A DNA stretch of 64,000 nt from Dehalococcoidia bacterium (GTDB taxonomy: Bacteria; Chloroflexota; Dehalococcoidia; Lucifugimonadales; Lucifugimonadaceae): NCBI GenBank assembly GCA_029936155.1, contig JAPYUK010000001.1:1-64000 (forward strand). Reading direction: 5' to 3'. This document shows positions 49,974 through 60,392 of this stretch, one piece after another. The position numbers were made by a program, and so were the translations under genes. Within the stretch, counting starts at the first letter, position 1, and each line of letters starts with the position of its first letter. The notes below the pieces were generated by a model. That model did no database searches. It saw only the letters and a list, made by a program, of their open reading frames with translations, and was not told the DNA's origin.

Positions 49974-50233
49974 TGTGGCGCGGCCTATTCAACTATGTCG
50001 GGGCGAGTTCTAAAGCGTATTCACTGTGTGTTGATTGCGAAGCCGGTCGCCGCGAGGCGATTACGAATTTCGCAACAAGGTGAAAGTTTCCTCTCGCGCA
50101 GTAGGCATGTCAAGATTTGAAGTGGAGCAGTCTTGTCTGGCGCGTGACCATATTTACGATCATCATATGTAACCAGTTAAGACTTACCGCTATATCGACA
50201 CCCGAACACCGGTTATCGGAGCCTCAATTTCCT

Positions 50234-51004
50234 ATGCCACAGCTGCAGCAAAACAGAATGAAAAACCTGATCAAGTCGGGAAAACCGGCTTACGGGGTAT
50301 CGATCCAGTTCGCCTCTGCAGATCTTGTCGAGATGATCGGAGAGTTGGGATTCGACTGGGTGATGCTCGATGCCGAGCATGGTTCGATCACACCGGGCAA
50401 CATCGGTTCGATGATCATGGCAGCTGAGATTCGGGGTATTACTCCGATAGTCCGACCCGAGAACAACGATCCTGCGGTTATCAACAAGTACCTAGACCGA
50501 GGAGCGATGGGCGTTCAGGTGCCTCACGTAAACACCGCGGACGAGGCCAGAGCTGTAGTTAATGCGTGCCTGTACGACCCGCAAGGTTCGAGAGGTCTTG
50601 GCGGCGGAAGAATGGCCGACTTTGGCTGGGGTACGCCTACTACCGAATATGTGAAAGAGGCGAATCGGCAAATGCTCGTTTGCGTGCAGATTGAGGAATT
50701 CGCGGCGGTAGAGAATTTAGACGAGATCCTTGCAGTACCCGATATAGATGTGTTCTTCATCGGGCCGACCGATCTTGCGCAGTCGATGGGTCACCCCGGC
50801 AACAACGGGCATCCAGACGTGCAAAAAGTCATCGCTGAAATCTTCGACAAGATTCATGCCGCAGGCCACGCATCCGGAACGCCCAGCGCCGTTGAACAGG
50901 CCATCAAGAACACCGAAGCCGGTGTTCTGTACCACTACACCCACATCCCAACGTTCATGAGCGCCTACGGTCGGCAGTTCATGGAATCGGTGGGGCGGGT
51001 TTAG
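50234..51004 (+). CDS. HpcH/HpaI aldolase family protein
   Basis: MKNLIKSGKPAYGVSIQF...GFDWVMLDAEHGSITPGNI...FIGPTDLAQSMG; ATG at 50234. Confidence 0.92.
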   Translation: MPQLQQNRMKNLIKSGKPAYGVSIQFASADLVEMIGELGFDWVMLDAEHGSITPGNIGSMIMAAEIRGITPIVRPENNDPAVINKYLDRGAMGVQVPHVNTADEARAVVNACLYDPQGSRGLGGGRMADFGWGTPTTEYVKEANRQMLVCVQIEEFAAVENLDEILAVPDIDVFFIGPTDLAQSMGHPGNNGHPDVQKVIAEIFDKIHAAGHASGTPSAVEQAIKNTEAGVLYHYTHIPTFMSAYGRQFMESVGRV

Positions 51005-51008
51005 ACGC

Positions 51009-51788
51009 TTGACGATGGATTACGTGGCGTGGGCCGAGTGGTATGACATTTTTTACGCGGCGGCCGATCCGGGTGATGCCGAATTTTATCACGAGCTTTG
51101 CCGGGCGTCAGGTGGACCGATACTGGAGATCGGCATCGGTACTGGGCGCATTGCGTTACCCCTCGCTCAAGAAGGTATGGAGATCGTGGGGATCGATCTT
51201 TACGAGCCGATGCTGAAGGTCGCACAGCAGCGAGCGCTAGATGTTGCACCGCTCGATGGAAGCCTGGAGCTGATTCAGGCCGATATGCGGACCTTCGATT
51301 TGAAGCGGAAGTTCCCGGTGGTGACGATTCCGGCACGAACGCTGCTGCTTGCTACTTCCGAGAAGGAGCAGGTGCAGACGCTATGCTGCACCGTTCAGCA
51401 TCTAGATCAGGACGGAACGCTGGCATTCAACCTGTTCTATCCAGACCCCGAAATGCTGGCCGATGATCCAGATGAAGAGTTTCTACTTGAGGTCATCGAG
51501 AAGCCAGACGGTGGTCGATATGTGCTAACTGCGAGGAATCGCTTTGATCTTGAGAGCCAGATCAATCACGGTGTGCAGATCGCTGAAGAGTTAGATCCTG
51601 ATGGCGAGGTTCTGAGGCGACAAGAGCTTGAGGTGGTAGTTCGGTATCTCTATCCAGACCAGGTTCTAGCTTTGTGCGATCTGGTCGGGCTAGAGGTGAT
51701 CGACATGTGGGGTGACTTCGAGGGTGGCGAAGTGGACGAAAAGAACGATGAGATTGTGGTTGTAGCGAGGCACGCCGGGCCGGCTTGA
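51009..51788 (+). CDS. Class I SAM-dependent methyltransferase
   Basis: GPILEIGIGTGRIALPLAQEGMEIVGIDLYEPML. Confidence 0.9.
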   Translation: MTMDYVAWAEWYDIFYAAADPGDAEFYHELCRASGGPILEIGIGTGRIALPLAQEGMEIVGIDLYEPMLKVAQQRALDVAPLDGSLELIQADMRTFDLKRKFPVVTIPARTLLLATSEKEQVQTLCCTVQHLDQDGTLAFNLFYPDPEMLADDPDEEFLLEVIEKPDGGRYVLTARNRFDLESQINHGVQIAEELDPDGEVLRRQELEVVVRYLYPDQVLALCDLVGLEVIDMWGDFEGGEVDEKNDEIVVVARHAGPA

Positions 51789-51948
51789 ACGGCCCGGCGA
51801 CGATTTCCCGAGCGGAGTCATCGAAGCCGCGGGACCTGGCGGGGTCGCGTGTGTGCAAGCGTCTGCATCTGAGTCACCTCACTATTCGCCCAACCACCGC
51901 AGCTCCCTCTACTTCGCTTCGCTGCGATCGGGAAAGGGGATTTCACCG

Positions 51949-52914
51949 CTAAAACCCCGCCGTTTTGTCACAAATATTTTCGAGTGGTTTGCCGTCGGCG
52001 AACAGCCGTAGGTTTGCCTTGAAGGCCTGGCGGCGCATTTCGTATAGCTCCGGAGTGAGCGCTGAGGAGTGGGGTGTGAGAATGACATTCGGGAGCGTCC
52101 ACAATCGAGAGTCATCTGCCAACGGCTCGACAGCGGTCGCATCGAGCGCAGCGCCAGCGAGGTGGCCTGATTCAAGTGCATCGCACATTGCATCTTCATC
52201 GACAATCTCACCACGTGATATCACGATGATGTAGCTTCCTTCGGGCATCATGGCAATTCGTCGGGCGTCAATCGAATTTCGAGTGGTGTCGAGCACCGGA
52301 GCAGCGATAACGAGGAAGTTTGAGACACGCGCTAGATCGTCCAGCCGATCAAGTCCCCAACATTCACGCACGCTGGCAGGAACATTCGAAGGGGCTGGGT
52401 CGATAGCGAAAGTAATAGTACCGAACACTGCCACACGTTCTGCCACTGCCCTACCTATTGCGCCGAGTCCAAATATTCCTACCGTAGTTCCTGTGAGCTC
52501 AGTAATACGAGAAGCGTATTTTTCGGTGTCCCAGACCTTGTTTTGGCGATCTTCGAACGCTTCCTGAAAACGGTGGGTCAAGCCAACCATCGCTCCAACG
52601 ACATGATCACTCATCGATGTGACATGGGTGCCAGGGGCGTTGGTGATAGGCACGTCTGAATCAACGATGTTCTGGTAGGCGACTATCTTGTCGATTCCCA
52701 TGCCGGGGCAGGCGATCCACTTCAGCTGCTGAGCGGCTGCGAATGCATCGCCGCTCGGCCAGCCAAAAAACGCGTCGGCATCACGGATAACTTCGACGTG
52801 ATCAGCAGGATCGTACGCAACCACGAAATCTATATCAGGGAATGAATCGATAAGCTCATCGGCGTACTGAGTCCCAACGTGGTCAGTGCCTACTACAACT
52901 TTTAGATTCGCCAT
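51949..52914 (-). CDS. D-2-hydroxyacid dehydrogenase
   Basis: GTTVGIFGLGAIGRAVAERVAVFG, VISRGEIVDEDAM, LTPHSSALTPE; ATG at 52914. Confidence 0.9.
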   Translation of the reverse strand: MANLKVVVGTDHVGTQYADELIDSFPDIDFVVAYDPADHVEVIRDADAFFGWPSGDAFAAAQQLKWIACPGMGIDKIVAYQNIVDSDVPITNAPGTHVTSMSDHVVGAMVGLTHRFQEAFEDRQNKVWDTEKYASRITELTGTTVGIFGLGAIGRAVAERVAVFGTITFAIDPAPSNVPASVRECWGLDRLDDLARVSNFLVIAAPVLDTTRNSIDARRIAMMPEGSYIIVISRGEIVDEDAMCDALESGHLAGAALDATAVEPLADDSRLWTLPNVILTPHSSALTPELYEMRRQAFKANLRLFADGKPLENICDKTAGF

Positions 52915-52977
52915 CTCGTGTTCCTCGGCTTGTTTTCTATGAGATGCGCATGGTGTCACAACAGGCATAATGCGCCA

Positions 52978-53646
52978 ATGGCCATCGCCGAAAATTCAAA
53001 CGAATATGAAAGATTCCAGCCCGGCGACCACATCGTTATGCGAAACGTGTTTGATGGTCGAGTCCAGACCGTGTTCGCATCGATCGTCATAGTCGACACA
53101 CCTGAACTAGTTGGAATCTGGATTCCACTTAGCGCACCGATCATGAATGGCGTATCCGACCCCAGCATTGATTTTGATACCGGCAAAGGCCATCTGAGCG
53201 CAGAATCCGTAGCAACAAAAGACTGGACGATGGTGCCAAGAACCTGGCACACGGCGGGGACGCTTCGTCTAAAAAATCCGCGTGCTATGTGGTCGCTCTG
53301 GGTTTTCTGGGACGAGGGGTTGGAGAACGTTCGGGGCTGGTACATCAATATTGACTCGCCGTATAAGCGAACACGGTTCGGCTTCGACACATGGGACATG
53401 TTTCTAGATGTTGTTGTGGAAGCCGATCGAAAATCGTGGCGCTACAAGGATGAGGATGAGTTTTCCGACGCCATTAAAGCCGGTCTGTTCACTGAACGTG
53501 AAGCCGAAGAAGTACGGGCCACTGCAGCACAAGCGTTAGAGATCATCAAGTCGAATCGCACACCGTTCGACAACGTGTGGGAGAAGTGGCGACCCGATCT
53601 GCTGTGGGAGATGCCGCAGCTACCGGACGACTGGGAGCGGGTTTAG
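52978..53646 (+). CDS. DUF402-like protein
   Basis: FDTWDMFLDVVVEADRKSWRYKDEDEFSDAIKAGLFT. Confidence 0.75.
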   Translation: MAIAENSNEYERFQPGDHIVMRNVFDGRVQTVFASIVIVDTPELVGIWIPLSAPIMNGVSDPSIDFDTGKGHLSAESVATKDWTMVPRTWHTAGTLRLKNPRAMWSLWVFWDEGLENVRGWYINIDSPYKRTRFGFDTWDMFLDVVVEADRKSWRYKDEDEFSDAIKAGLFTEREAEEVRATAAQALEIIKSNRTPFDNVWEKWRPDLLWEMPQLPDDWERV

Positions 53647-53652
53647 ACACCT

Positions 53653-54283
53653 ATGGGCGAACCACGACGACACGAGCCCGGTGACCACATAACTTTTTGA
53701 TGGGTTTACGGCGGAAGAGTCAAAACCGCGGCTCCGATGATCGTAGCGAAGTACACGCCCCAGCTTCTCGGGCTCTGGATGCCCAAAGGTGCTCGTCTAA
53801 TGTCTGGATTGAACAATGGGATTCTCCATCTCACCGGCAAACAATTTGAAAATTTGGATTGGACGATGCATCAACGCGAATGGCAAGGAGAAGGATCACT
53901 TAGACTGAAAATTCCGGATTCTTTGTGGTCATTGAACGTGTTCTGGGAAGAAGGGATGGGCGAAGTGAAGGCTTGGCACATCAACATGGGCGCGCCAACT
54001 TCACACAGTCGGTTCAGATTTGACTCATCGAACATGTTCCTTGATGTCGTCGTTTCGCCCAATCGTCAGACCCGGCGTTACTAGGATGAGGTTGAATTCG
54101 CAGATGCCGTTGCGGCCGGAGTTATCGACGAGATCGCTGTTGGAGAGATCCGTACGGCTGCCGAAGCAGCTATTAAAGACGATCACTGAAAATCTAAAAC
54201 CGTTCGATGATTCTTGGACTGACTGGCGACCTGATCCAGCACGGGAGTTGCCGCAGCTGCCGGACGATTGGGAGCATGTCTGA
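53653..54283 (+). pseudogene. Decayed tandem paralogue of the DUF402-like gene
   Basis: MGEPRRHEPGDHITF*WVYGGRVKTA...SSNMFLDVVVSPNRQTRRY*DEVEFADAVAAG... then frameshift to ...KPFDDSWTDWRPDPARELPQLPDDWEHV. Confidence 0.85.
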
Positions 54284-54346
54284 TTTCGCCAGGCTGATGC
54301 ACCACTAAATGCTGAGATTAGGTGCGGGTCGCTGTAGAATTCGGGT

Positions 54347-56434
54347 ATGCCGAACACTGAAGGTCGATTCGAAATCGAAGCCAGCTTTAAACCCACGGGC
54401 GACCAGCCCGCGGCAATCCGCTCTATATCCGAGGGGTTGAACGAGAGTCTGAAGCACCAGACAGTTCTCGGTGTGACCGGTTCAGGCAAGACCTTCACGA
54501 TGGCGAAGATAGTTGAAGAGGTGCAGCGCCCTACTCTGGTTATTGCGCACAACAAGACGCTTGCTGCGCAGCTATCAGCAGAGTTTCAGGACTTCTTCCC
54601 GAACAACTCGGTTCAGTACTTCGTCAGCTACTACGACTACTACCAGCCGGAAGCCTATATCCCGCAGTCGGACACCTTTATTGAGAAGGAATCTGACGTC
54701 AACGAGGAGATCGATAGGCTCCGCCACGCGGCGACTCGTGCATTACTTACGCGGCGTGACACGTTGATCGTCGCAAGTGTTTCCTGCATTTACGGTCTAG
54801 GATCACCCGAAGAGTATCGCTCAGTTGTTTTGAACCTCCGAAAAGGCGAAGAACCCGGGCTGCGCAGGGTCGTTCGCAAGCTGATCGATATGTACTACGA
54901 GCGGAACGACATGGAGATGGTGCGCGGACGCTTCCGTCTGCGAGGCGACACTCTTGAGATTATGCCAGCCTACGAAGAGTTGGCCGTCCGTGTTCAGTTC
55001 TTTGGTGATGAAATTGAGCGAATCATCGAGCTAGACCCGCTTACAGGTGAGGTTCTGGCCGAGCTTGATCACATCGATATCTTCCCCGGCAAGCACTTCG
55101 TGACACCAGAAGACGAGATGAAAGACGCGCTCAAGGAGATCGAAGAGGAGTTGGGTGGTCGTCTAGATGTGCTGCGCTCCAGCGGAAAACTACTTGAGGC
55201 ACAACGGCTCGAACAGCGCACCAACTTCGATCTCGAAATGCTCCGCGAAACGGGCTCGTGCCCGGGTGTTGAGAACTATTCTCAACCGCTTGGAAGGCGA
55301 CCGCGTGGGTCCGCTCCATGGACTTTGTTGGACTACTTCCCTGACGACTTCCTGATGTTTATCGACGAGTCGCACATCACGTTGCCCCAGGTTCGAGGCA
55401 TGTACAAAGGCGACGTTGCTCGTAAAACCAACCTGGTTGACTACGGTTTCAGGCTGCCATCTGCGATGGACAACCGTCCGCTTGCGTTCGAGGAGTTCGA
55501 GGACCGCGTGAATCAGATTGTTTATGTATCGGCGACTCCGGGTCCATATGAGGACACGCACGAGGAACGCCGTGTAGAGCAGATCATTCGTCCTACCGGG
55601 CTGATCGATCCCGAGATCATCCTGCAGCCGTCAGAGGGCCAGATCGACGATCTTCTGGAGCGCATTCAGGCGACAACCAAGAAGAACGAGCGCGTACTTG
55701 TTACTACGCTGACGAAGAGGATGGCTGAGGAGCTTTCCGACTATCTGCGGGAACTAGGAGTTCGCGTTCAGTACTTGCACTCGGAGATCCAGACGATGGA
55801 GCGAACCGAGATTCTGCGTGACCTGAGACTCGGTATATACGACGTTGTGGTCGGCATTAATCTTTTGCGAGAGGGTCTCGATCTTCCAGAGGTTTCACTT
55901 GTGGCGATCCTCGATGCAGACAAAGAGGGTTACCTCCGATCCAGCACATCGCTTGTTCAGACAATCGGGCGAGCGGCACGCCACATCGAGGGCAAGGTGG
56001 TCATGTACGCCGACAAGGTCACTGCCTCGATGAAGTTTGCGATCGATGAGACGAATCGACGTCGAGAGATTCAGTCGGCTCACAACGACGCAAACTCAAT
56101 CGTCCCGAGGTCGATTGTTAAGGAAGTCCGAGATATTACTTCGCAAGCTAGACAGGTCGCCGAGACTAAAACGCCGCACGTCACCCCGACTGCTCTGCCG
56201 AAGAACGACCTTGTTCGCCTCGTGAAAGATCTCGAACGCCAGATGAAGAAGGCGGCACGAGATCTGGAGTTCGAGAAAGCTGCACTGCTGCGTGATCAGG
56301 TAGTTGATCTTCGCAAGGTGCTTGTCGATCTTGGCGACTCAGATGATGCGGTCGACCCGGAGCCAGACAAGTCAGTCGATCTGGCACCAACGGCCGAAGA
56401 CGGTGTGCCCGAGGAACTCGTGGGAGCGGACTAG
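54347..56434 (+). CDS. uvrB: UvrABC system protein B
   Basis: [54 protein letters not shown] motif at C-terminus. Confidence 0.96.
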   Translation: MPNTEGRFEIEASFKPTGDQPAAIRSISEGLNESLKHQTVLGVTGSGKTFTMAKIVEEVQRPTLVIAHNKTLAAQLSAEFQDFFPNNSVQYFVSYYDYYQPEAYIPQSDTFIEKESDVNEEIDRLRHAATRALLTRRDTLIVASVSCIYGLGSPEEYRSVVLNLRKGEEPGLRRVVRKLIDMYYERNDMEMVRGRFRLRGDTLEIMPAYEELAVRVQFFGDEIERIIELDPLTGEVLAELDHIDIFPGKHFVTPEDEMKDALKEIEEELGGRLDVLRSSGKLLEAQRLEQRTNFDLEMLRETGSCPGVENYSQPLGRRPRGSAPWTLLDYFPDDFLMFIDESHITLPQVRGMYKGDVARKTNLVDYGFRLPSAMDNRPLAFEEFEDRVNQIVYVSATPGPYEDTHEERRVEQIIRPTGLIDPEIILQPSEGQIDDLLERIQATTKKNERVLVTTLTKRMAEELSDYLRELGVRVQYLHSEIQTMERTEILRDLRLGIYDVVVGINLLREGLDLPEVSLVAILDADKEGYLRSSTSLVQTIGRAARHIEGKVVMYADKVTASMKFAIDETNRRREIQSAHNDANSIVPRSIVKEVRDITSQARQVAETKTPHVTPTALPKNDLVRLVKDLERQMKKAARDLEFEKAALLRDQVVDLRKVLVDLGDSDDAVDPEPDKSVDLAPTAEDGVPEELVGAD

Positions 56435-56692
56435 GTAGTGGTTAGGACTCCCCTTTACCGCCACTCAGCTTCGCCTCATTCGTCATTCTGAACTTGATTC
56501 AGGATCTCCTACGCATGGAATTCAACGTTGTATCCCTGTGTCCACCGTTCACGCCATCCAACGTGATTGCCACGTCGTGCCTCCCCGCAATGACAGAGTC
56601 GTCCACTCCTTCCCTTCTTAGAACTTGCCTCTCTTCAATGTTAGCGGGGTAATCAGGTAATTCCGACCCCTACATACATACGAAGCATCGAC

Positions 56693-57216
56693 ATGACGAC
56701 TGACAACGCAACGATCCAGAAATGGTTCGGTTCTCACATCGACAAAGACTGGGACTCTGTCGCTGTCCGAGTGAGTTTTGATGACGATGAAATACTCGTT
56801 GTCGTCGGGGTGAAAAACGACGATGATGAGCTTCCAGAGCAGGCCGACGATCGGGAACTTGCCATCAAGCAAATCGCACGTCGATTCCATAAGTCCAGCA
56901 AACTACACGCATGGCGGTCGCCGATCAGGTGCAAGAGTTGTTTGAGCGAAAAGTGTCCTGGGGGGTGTGCAGGCTGGTAATGGGATACACCTTCACTCAC
57001 GTAACTGCACCTGCCATGACCCAGCTCCGAATGGGCGAGCGCAGAGTTCTCGACACTTTGGCGAATTCTGGTGTCGCAACATCCCGCAGCGAAGCACTTA
57101 CATGGTGCGTAAAATTCGTCAAAGACATCGAGTCGGATTGGCTGGGAAACCTACGAGATGCCTTCGAGTCAGTTGAGAACGTGCGCAACGACGGTCAATC
57201 AATCACAAAATCCTAA
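56693..57216 (+). pseudogene. Small conserved-looking gene split by a frameshift near 56885-56910
   Basis: 56693..56980 and 56911..57216 read as one protein: ...AIKQIARRFHKS / QQTTRMAVADQVQELFERKVSWGV...LRMGERRVLDTLANSGVATSRSEALTWCVKFV. Confidence 0.55.
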
Positions 57217-57331
57217 TATCGAACGCCAGCAATTCCTGACCTCTCTGGTAGACTAATAGTCCTTTCCAGGTGATCCAAATGCGGTCGCAGCTCGGAAATG
57301 GATTTCGATTCTGGGGCTCACGGAGACAACG

Positions 57332-57646
57332 ATGGCCGAAGTTGAAGTACTCGAACAGCAAACAGTTCTCGAGGCACTACGAGATGTGTACGATCCCGAG
57401 ATCCCGGTCAACGTTGTCGACCTTGGTCTGATCTACACGATCGAAGTCGCTGACGGCGATGTTCACGTCGAGATGACGCTTACAGCTCCAGGCTGCGGAA
57501 TGGGTCCATACATCGCACAGCAGGCCGAGTGGCGAATCGCCGAGATCGACGATGTTGAAGATGTTCAGGTTGATGTCGTTTTCGACCCGCCATGGACTCC
57601 CGACATGATTACCGAAGACGGCAAGCGCCTACTCGGCATCGACTAG
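57332..57646 (+). CDS. MIP18/DUF59-family metal-sulfur cluster assembly factor
   Basis: EALRDVYDPEIPVNVVDLGLIYTIEV...MTLTAPGCGMGPYIA. Confidence 0.92.
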   Translation: MAEVEVLEQQTVLEALRDVYDPEIPVNVVDLGLIYTIEVADGDVHVEMTLTAPGCGMGPYIAQQAEWRIAEIDDVEDVQVDVVFDPPWTPDMITEDGKRLLGID

Positions 57647-57731
57647 CTCATCGGTCAATCTTCTTCGAACGAGATCAGATCGTTGAACTTTACCGCGGTC
57701 AAATACAAACACCCCATTTAATACACTGAAT

Positions 57732-58550
57732 ATGTCGTCACCAAGAAAACTGACCCCAGCAGAAGAAGCCCGGCTTGCGCAGGTGCGAGCGAACTTTCAG
57801 GAGCGTCGAAAAGTTTCGGAGTCTCTTGAAGGAATTGGCGTACGTGTTGGTGTCTACTCGGGTAAGGGCGGAGTCGGTAAAACAACCATCGCAACTAACC
57901 TGGCTGTAACGCTAGCAACGCAGGACAACGACGTAGCGCTTTTCGACTGCGACATCGACTGTCCGAACGTAACCCGAGTGTTGCGAATCAGTGAAGGGCC
58001 TATACAGAATGGCGAGAAGCTGGTTCCGCCGTCACGCTTTGGTGTGAAGGTCATGTCGATGGCGTTCTTTCAGGACAACGAGGACGAAGCAATTGTCTGG
58101 CGTGGTCCGATGATCCACAATGCAATCAACCAGTTCCTGCACTCGACTGAGTGGGGCAATCCCGATTACATGATCGTCGACCTGCCCCCTGGAACCTCTG
58201 ACGCCCCACTTACTGTCATGCAGACGCTTAATCTTGATGGGTTCGTGATCGTCACCACCCCACATGAATTGGCTGTTCTCGACGCCAAGCGATCCATCAA
58301 CATGATCAAGAAGATGAACCTGAAGGTGTTCGGGATTGTTGAGAATCTTTCGGGTGGAGTATTCGGCACAGGCGGGGGTCAGGCACTTGCTGAAGAGATG
58401 GATTTGCCATTCTTGGGTGCGATCAACATGAGTGCTGCTTTCACCAATTCCCAGAAGCCCGCATCGCTAGAATCTGACGCGGTTGCTACCGAGTTCAACT
58501 CGCTTTCCGAGAAGTTGAAGCAGCAGATTCCAGCTAATAACTCGGACTAA
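57732..58550 (+). CDS. Mrp/NBP35-family Fe-S carrier ATPase
   Basis: VGVYSGKGGVGKTTIATNLAV, DYMIVDLPPGTSDAPLTVMQ. Confidence 0.93.
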   Translation: MSSPRKLTPAEEARLAQVRANFQERRKVSESLEGIGVRVGVYSGKGGVGKTTIATNLAVTLATQDNDVALFDCDIDCPNVTRVLRISEGPIQNGEKLVPPSRFGVKVMSMAFFQDNEDEAIVWRGPMIHNAINQFLHSTEWGNPDYMIVDLPPGTSDAPLTVMQTLNLDGFVIVTTPHELAVLDAKRSINMIKKMNLKVFGIVENLSGGVFGTGGGQALAEEMDLPFLGAINMSAAFTNSQKPASLESDAVATEFNSLSEKLKQQIPANNSD

Positions 58551-58571
58551 CAGAGCGGGCACACCGCTTAC

Positions 58572-58874
58572 TTAGAGCACGATCTCAGCGCGGAAACGGG
58601 TCTGGCACGCGCCGCACCGATACGTTGCTCTGTCGTCTGTGAAGACCTCTGTCGAACCACAGCTGACGCAGCGCAGCGGCTGGCGAGCACTCGCATCATT
58701 CAGGCCCGTAGAACCGGAAATACCCTGTCGATTGAGCCTGTGAAGAACGGGTATCGTGATAGTCGCTGCCGTAAGAATTATCGCCAGTGTGCCCATTACT
58801 CGGATCAGGTTCTTGTCGTCTGGCTCCCCCCATATCGCTGCAACGATCATTACGGACAGCACGGCAACTAGCAC
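58572..58874 (-). CDS. Small membrane protein with C-terminal zinc ribbon
   Basis: Two TMs then CVSCGSTEVFTDDRATYRCGACQTRF. Confidence 0.6.
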   Translation of the reverse strand: MLVAVLSVMIVAAIWGEPDDKNLIRVMGTLAIILTAATITIPVLHRLNRQGISGSTGLNDASARQPLRCVSCGSTEVFTDDRATYRCGACQTRFRAEIVL

Positions 58875-58962
58875 ATAGGATGAATGGCGGGCGGTTTGTC
58901 ATCCATCAACAACCGTCGCAGCTTTGATAACGCGACCGTTCGGCAGAACGCAATTAAACAGA

Positions 58963-58998
58963 TAGGGCGCCCAATCTGTTCGACCGGGCGCCCTATTT
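58963..58998. terminator. Bidirectional-looking hairpin, 10-bp perfect stem
   Basis: TAGGGCGCCC ... GGGCGCCCTA followed by TTT. Confidence 0.75.
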
Positions 58999-59016
58999 AT
59001 CGATGCTTATGTAGCG

Positions 59017-60171
59017 TTACCCGCCCTTTACAGCGGCAGCAATGGCTTTGCCAACTAGATCAGCCTGGCCATCACTGAGACCGAATACGTGAAGTTCCAG
59101 CCGCGTTTCACCTTCCGGGACTCTTGTCCAGATCGAAGGGTCGCCGTCTCTAAGTTTTTGTACGAGGTCTTCGTTCGTGAACCCAACAATGTCGGGATCA
59201 ACATTTACGAAAGCTCCGTATGGTTGGTGTCCTTTGGTATTCGTGTTTAGTGAGACGGTCACGCCGGGAATACCCTGTAGTGGACGTAAGATTTCCTGCG
59301 ACTGCCCCTCGGCGATTGAGAGTCGATTCTCGTGGTCAAGAGTCAGCCATCGGTCAACTGCAGCTACTACACCAACTATTTCCTGGCGATCGATCTTCTG
59401 CGGTCGACCAATCCCACGGACGCGCCTGCCTTCGTATCCGACAAACGAGTGTCGACTTATGGCATCGATCATTTTTTTAGTGCCAAGAGCAAAGCCTGTT
59501 GAGTGTGGCGCTCCCATGTACTTGGCCGCGATGCACTGGAAATCTGCTCCCATCCTCACATACTTGCCAAAATTCTCGAGCGGATAAATCTGGCCGGCAG
59601 CATCGACTGAAACAGGCTTACCAGCTTCATGGGTGATATCGATTACCTGTTCAAGAGTCAACACGTGCGGGTCGGTAGGTTTCTGTTCGTAAACGACATA
59701 GTGGACAGCAGCTGTGCGATCAGAAATAGCGTTCCTCAGATCGTCTTGCGTCGTGCCGTTCTCATCACCGAATTCGACCAGTTTCGCCCCGGCCAGTTCC
59801 AGACACCGGTCGTACCAGTAGCGCTGACGTTTCTGGATGAGAATTTCGTTCGGCATTCCTGTCGTATCGGGCAGTTGTTCGATTTTATCATCGTCAGTTC
59901 CGGCCATGAATGCTGCGGTCGCTAGCGTCAGTGCCGAGCCGGCCCCAGAAGTGATGTACGCAGCCGGCACGTCGAGCATTTCGGCAATCCGGTCGCCTGC
60001 AACCTGCTCGAGTTCGATAAGTGGGATGTAAGCAGAATCTGCTGCATCCATCGCATCTTTTACTTCAGCGGCAGGCGTTGATCCGCCGAGTAACGTTACG
60101 CTTCCAGTCGCGTTGACGACTGGCTTCGCACCCATTTTCTTGTAGATCGCTCCCCAGTTACTCGTTGTCAC
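59017..60171 (-). CDS. SelA-like fold-type I PLP enzyme (not SelA proper)
   Basis: GAKPVVNATGSVTLLGGSTPAAEV, SVDAAGQIYPLENFGKYVRMGADFQCIAAKYMGAPHSTGFALG. Confidence 0.85.
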   Translation of the reverse strand: MTTSNWGAIYKKMGAKPVVNATGSVTLLGGSTPAAEVKDAMDAADSAYIPLIELEQVAGDRIAEMLDVPAAYITSGAGSALTLATAAFMAGTDDDKIEQLPDTTGMPNEILIQKRQRYWYDRCLELAGAKLVEFGDENGTTQDDLRNAISDRTAAVHYVVYEQKPTDPHVLTLEQVIDITHEAGKPVSVDAAGQIYPLENFGKYVRMGADFQCIAAKYMGAPHSTGFALGTKKMIDAISRHSFVGYEGRRVRGIGRPQKIDRQEIVGVVAAVDRWLTLDHENRLSIAEGQSQEILRPLQGIPGVTVSLNTNTKGHQPYGAFVNVDPDIVGFTNEDLVQKLRDGDPSIWTRVPEGETRLELHVFGLSDGQADLVGKAIAAAVKGG

Positions 60172-60392
60172 ATCTGGTTCCTTTTCACGTTATTAAGAGC
60201 GCCCGCACACGCTCGTTTGCACCTGGCCAGACTTCACGCCGGTTTATTGCGATGGCAAATATACCCTCGAAGCCCGTGACTCGCACCCATTAATCACGAA
60301 TTGGCCACCTTTAACGAGTTCGAGTTGGTTCAGGCGAGATACTATTTCCGTCTACGATGCTGGTTCGCCAGCCAACCGAGCACGAGCGATAC

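Noticed and set aside
53653-53720. In-frame TGA in the second DUF402-like copy as another selenocysteine codon
   Set aside because: It aligns with Arg in the intact copy, not Cys; a further TAG and a frameshift follow; no redox motif. Ordinary nonsense decay.
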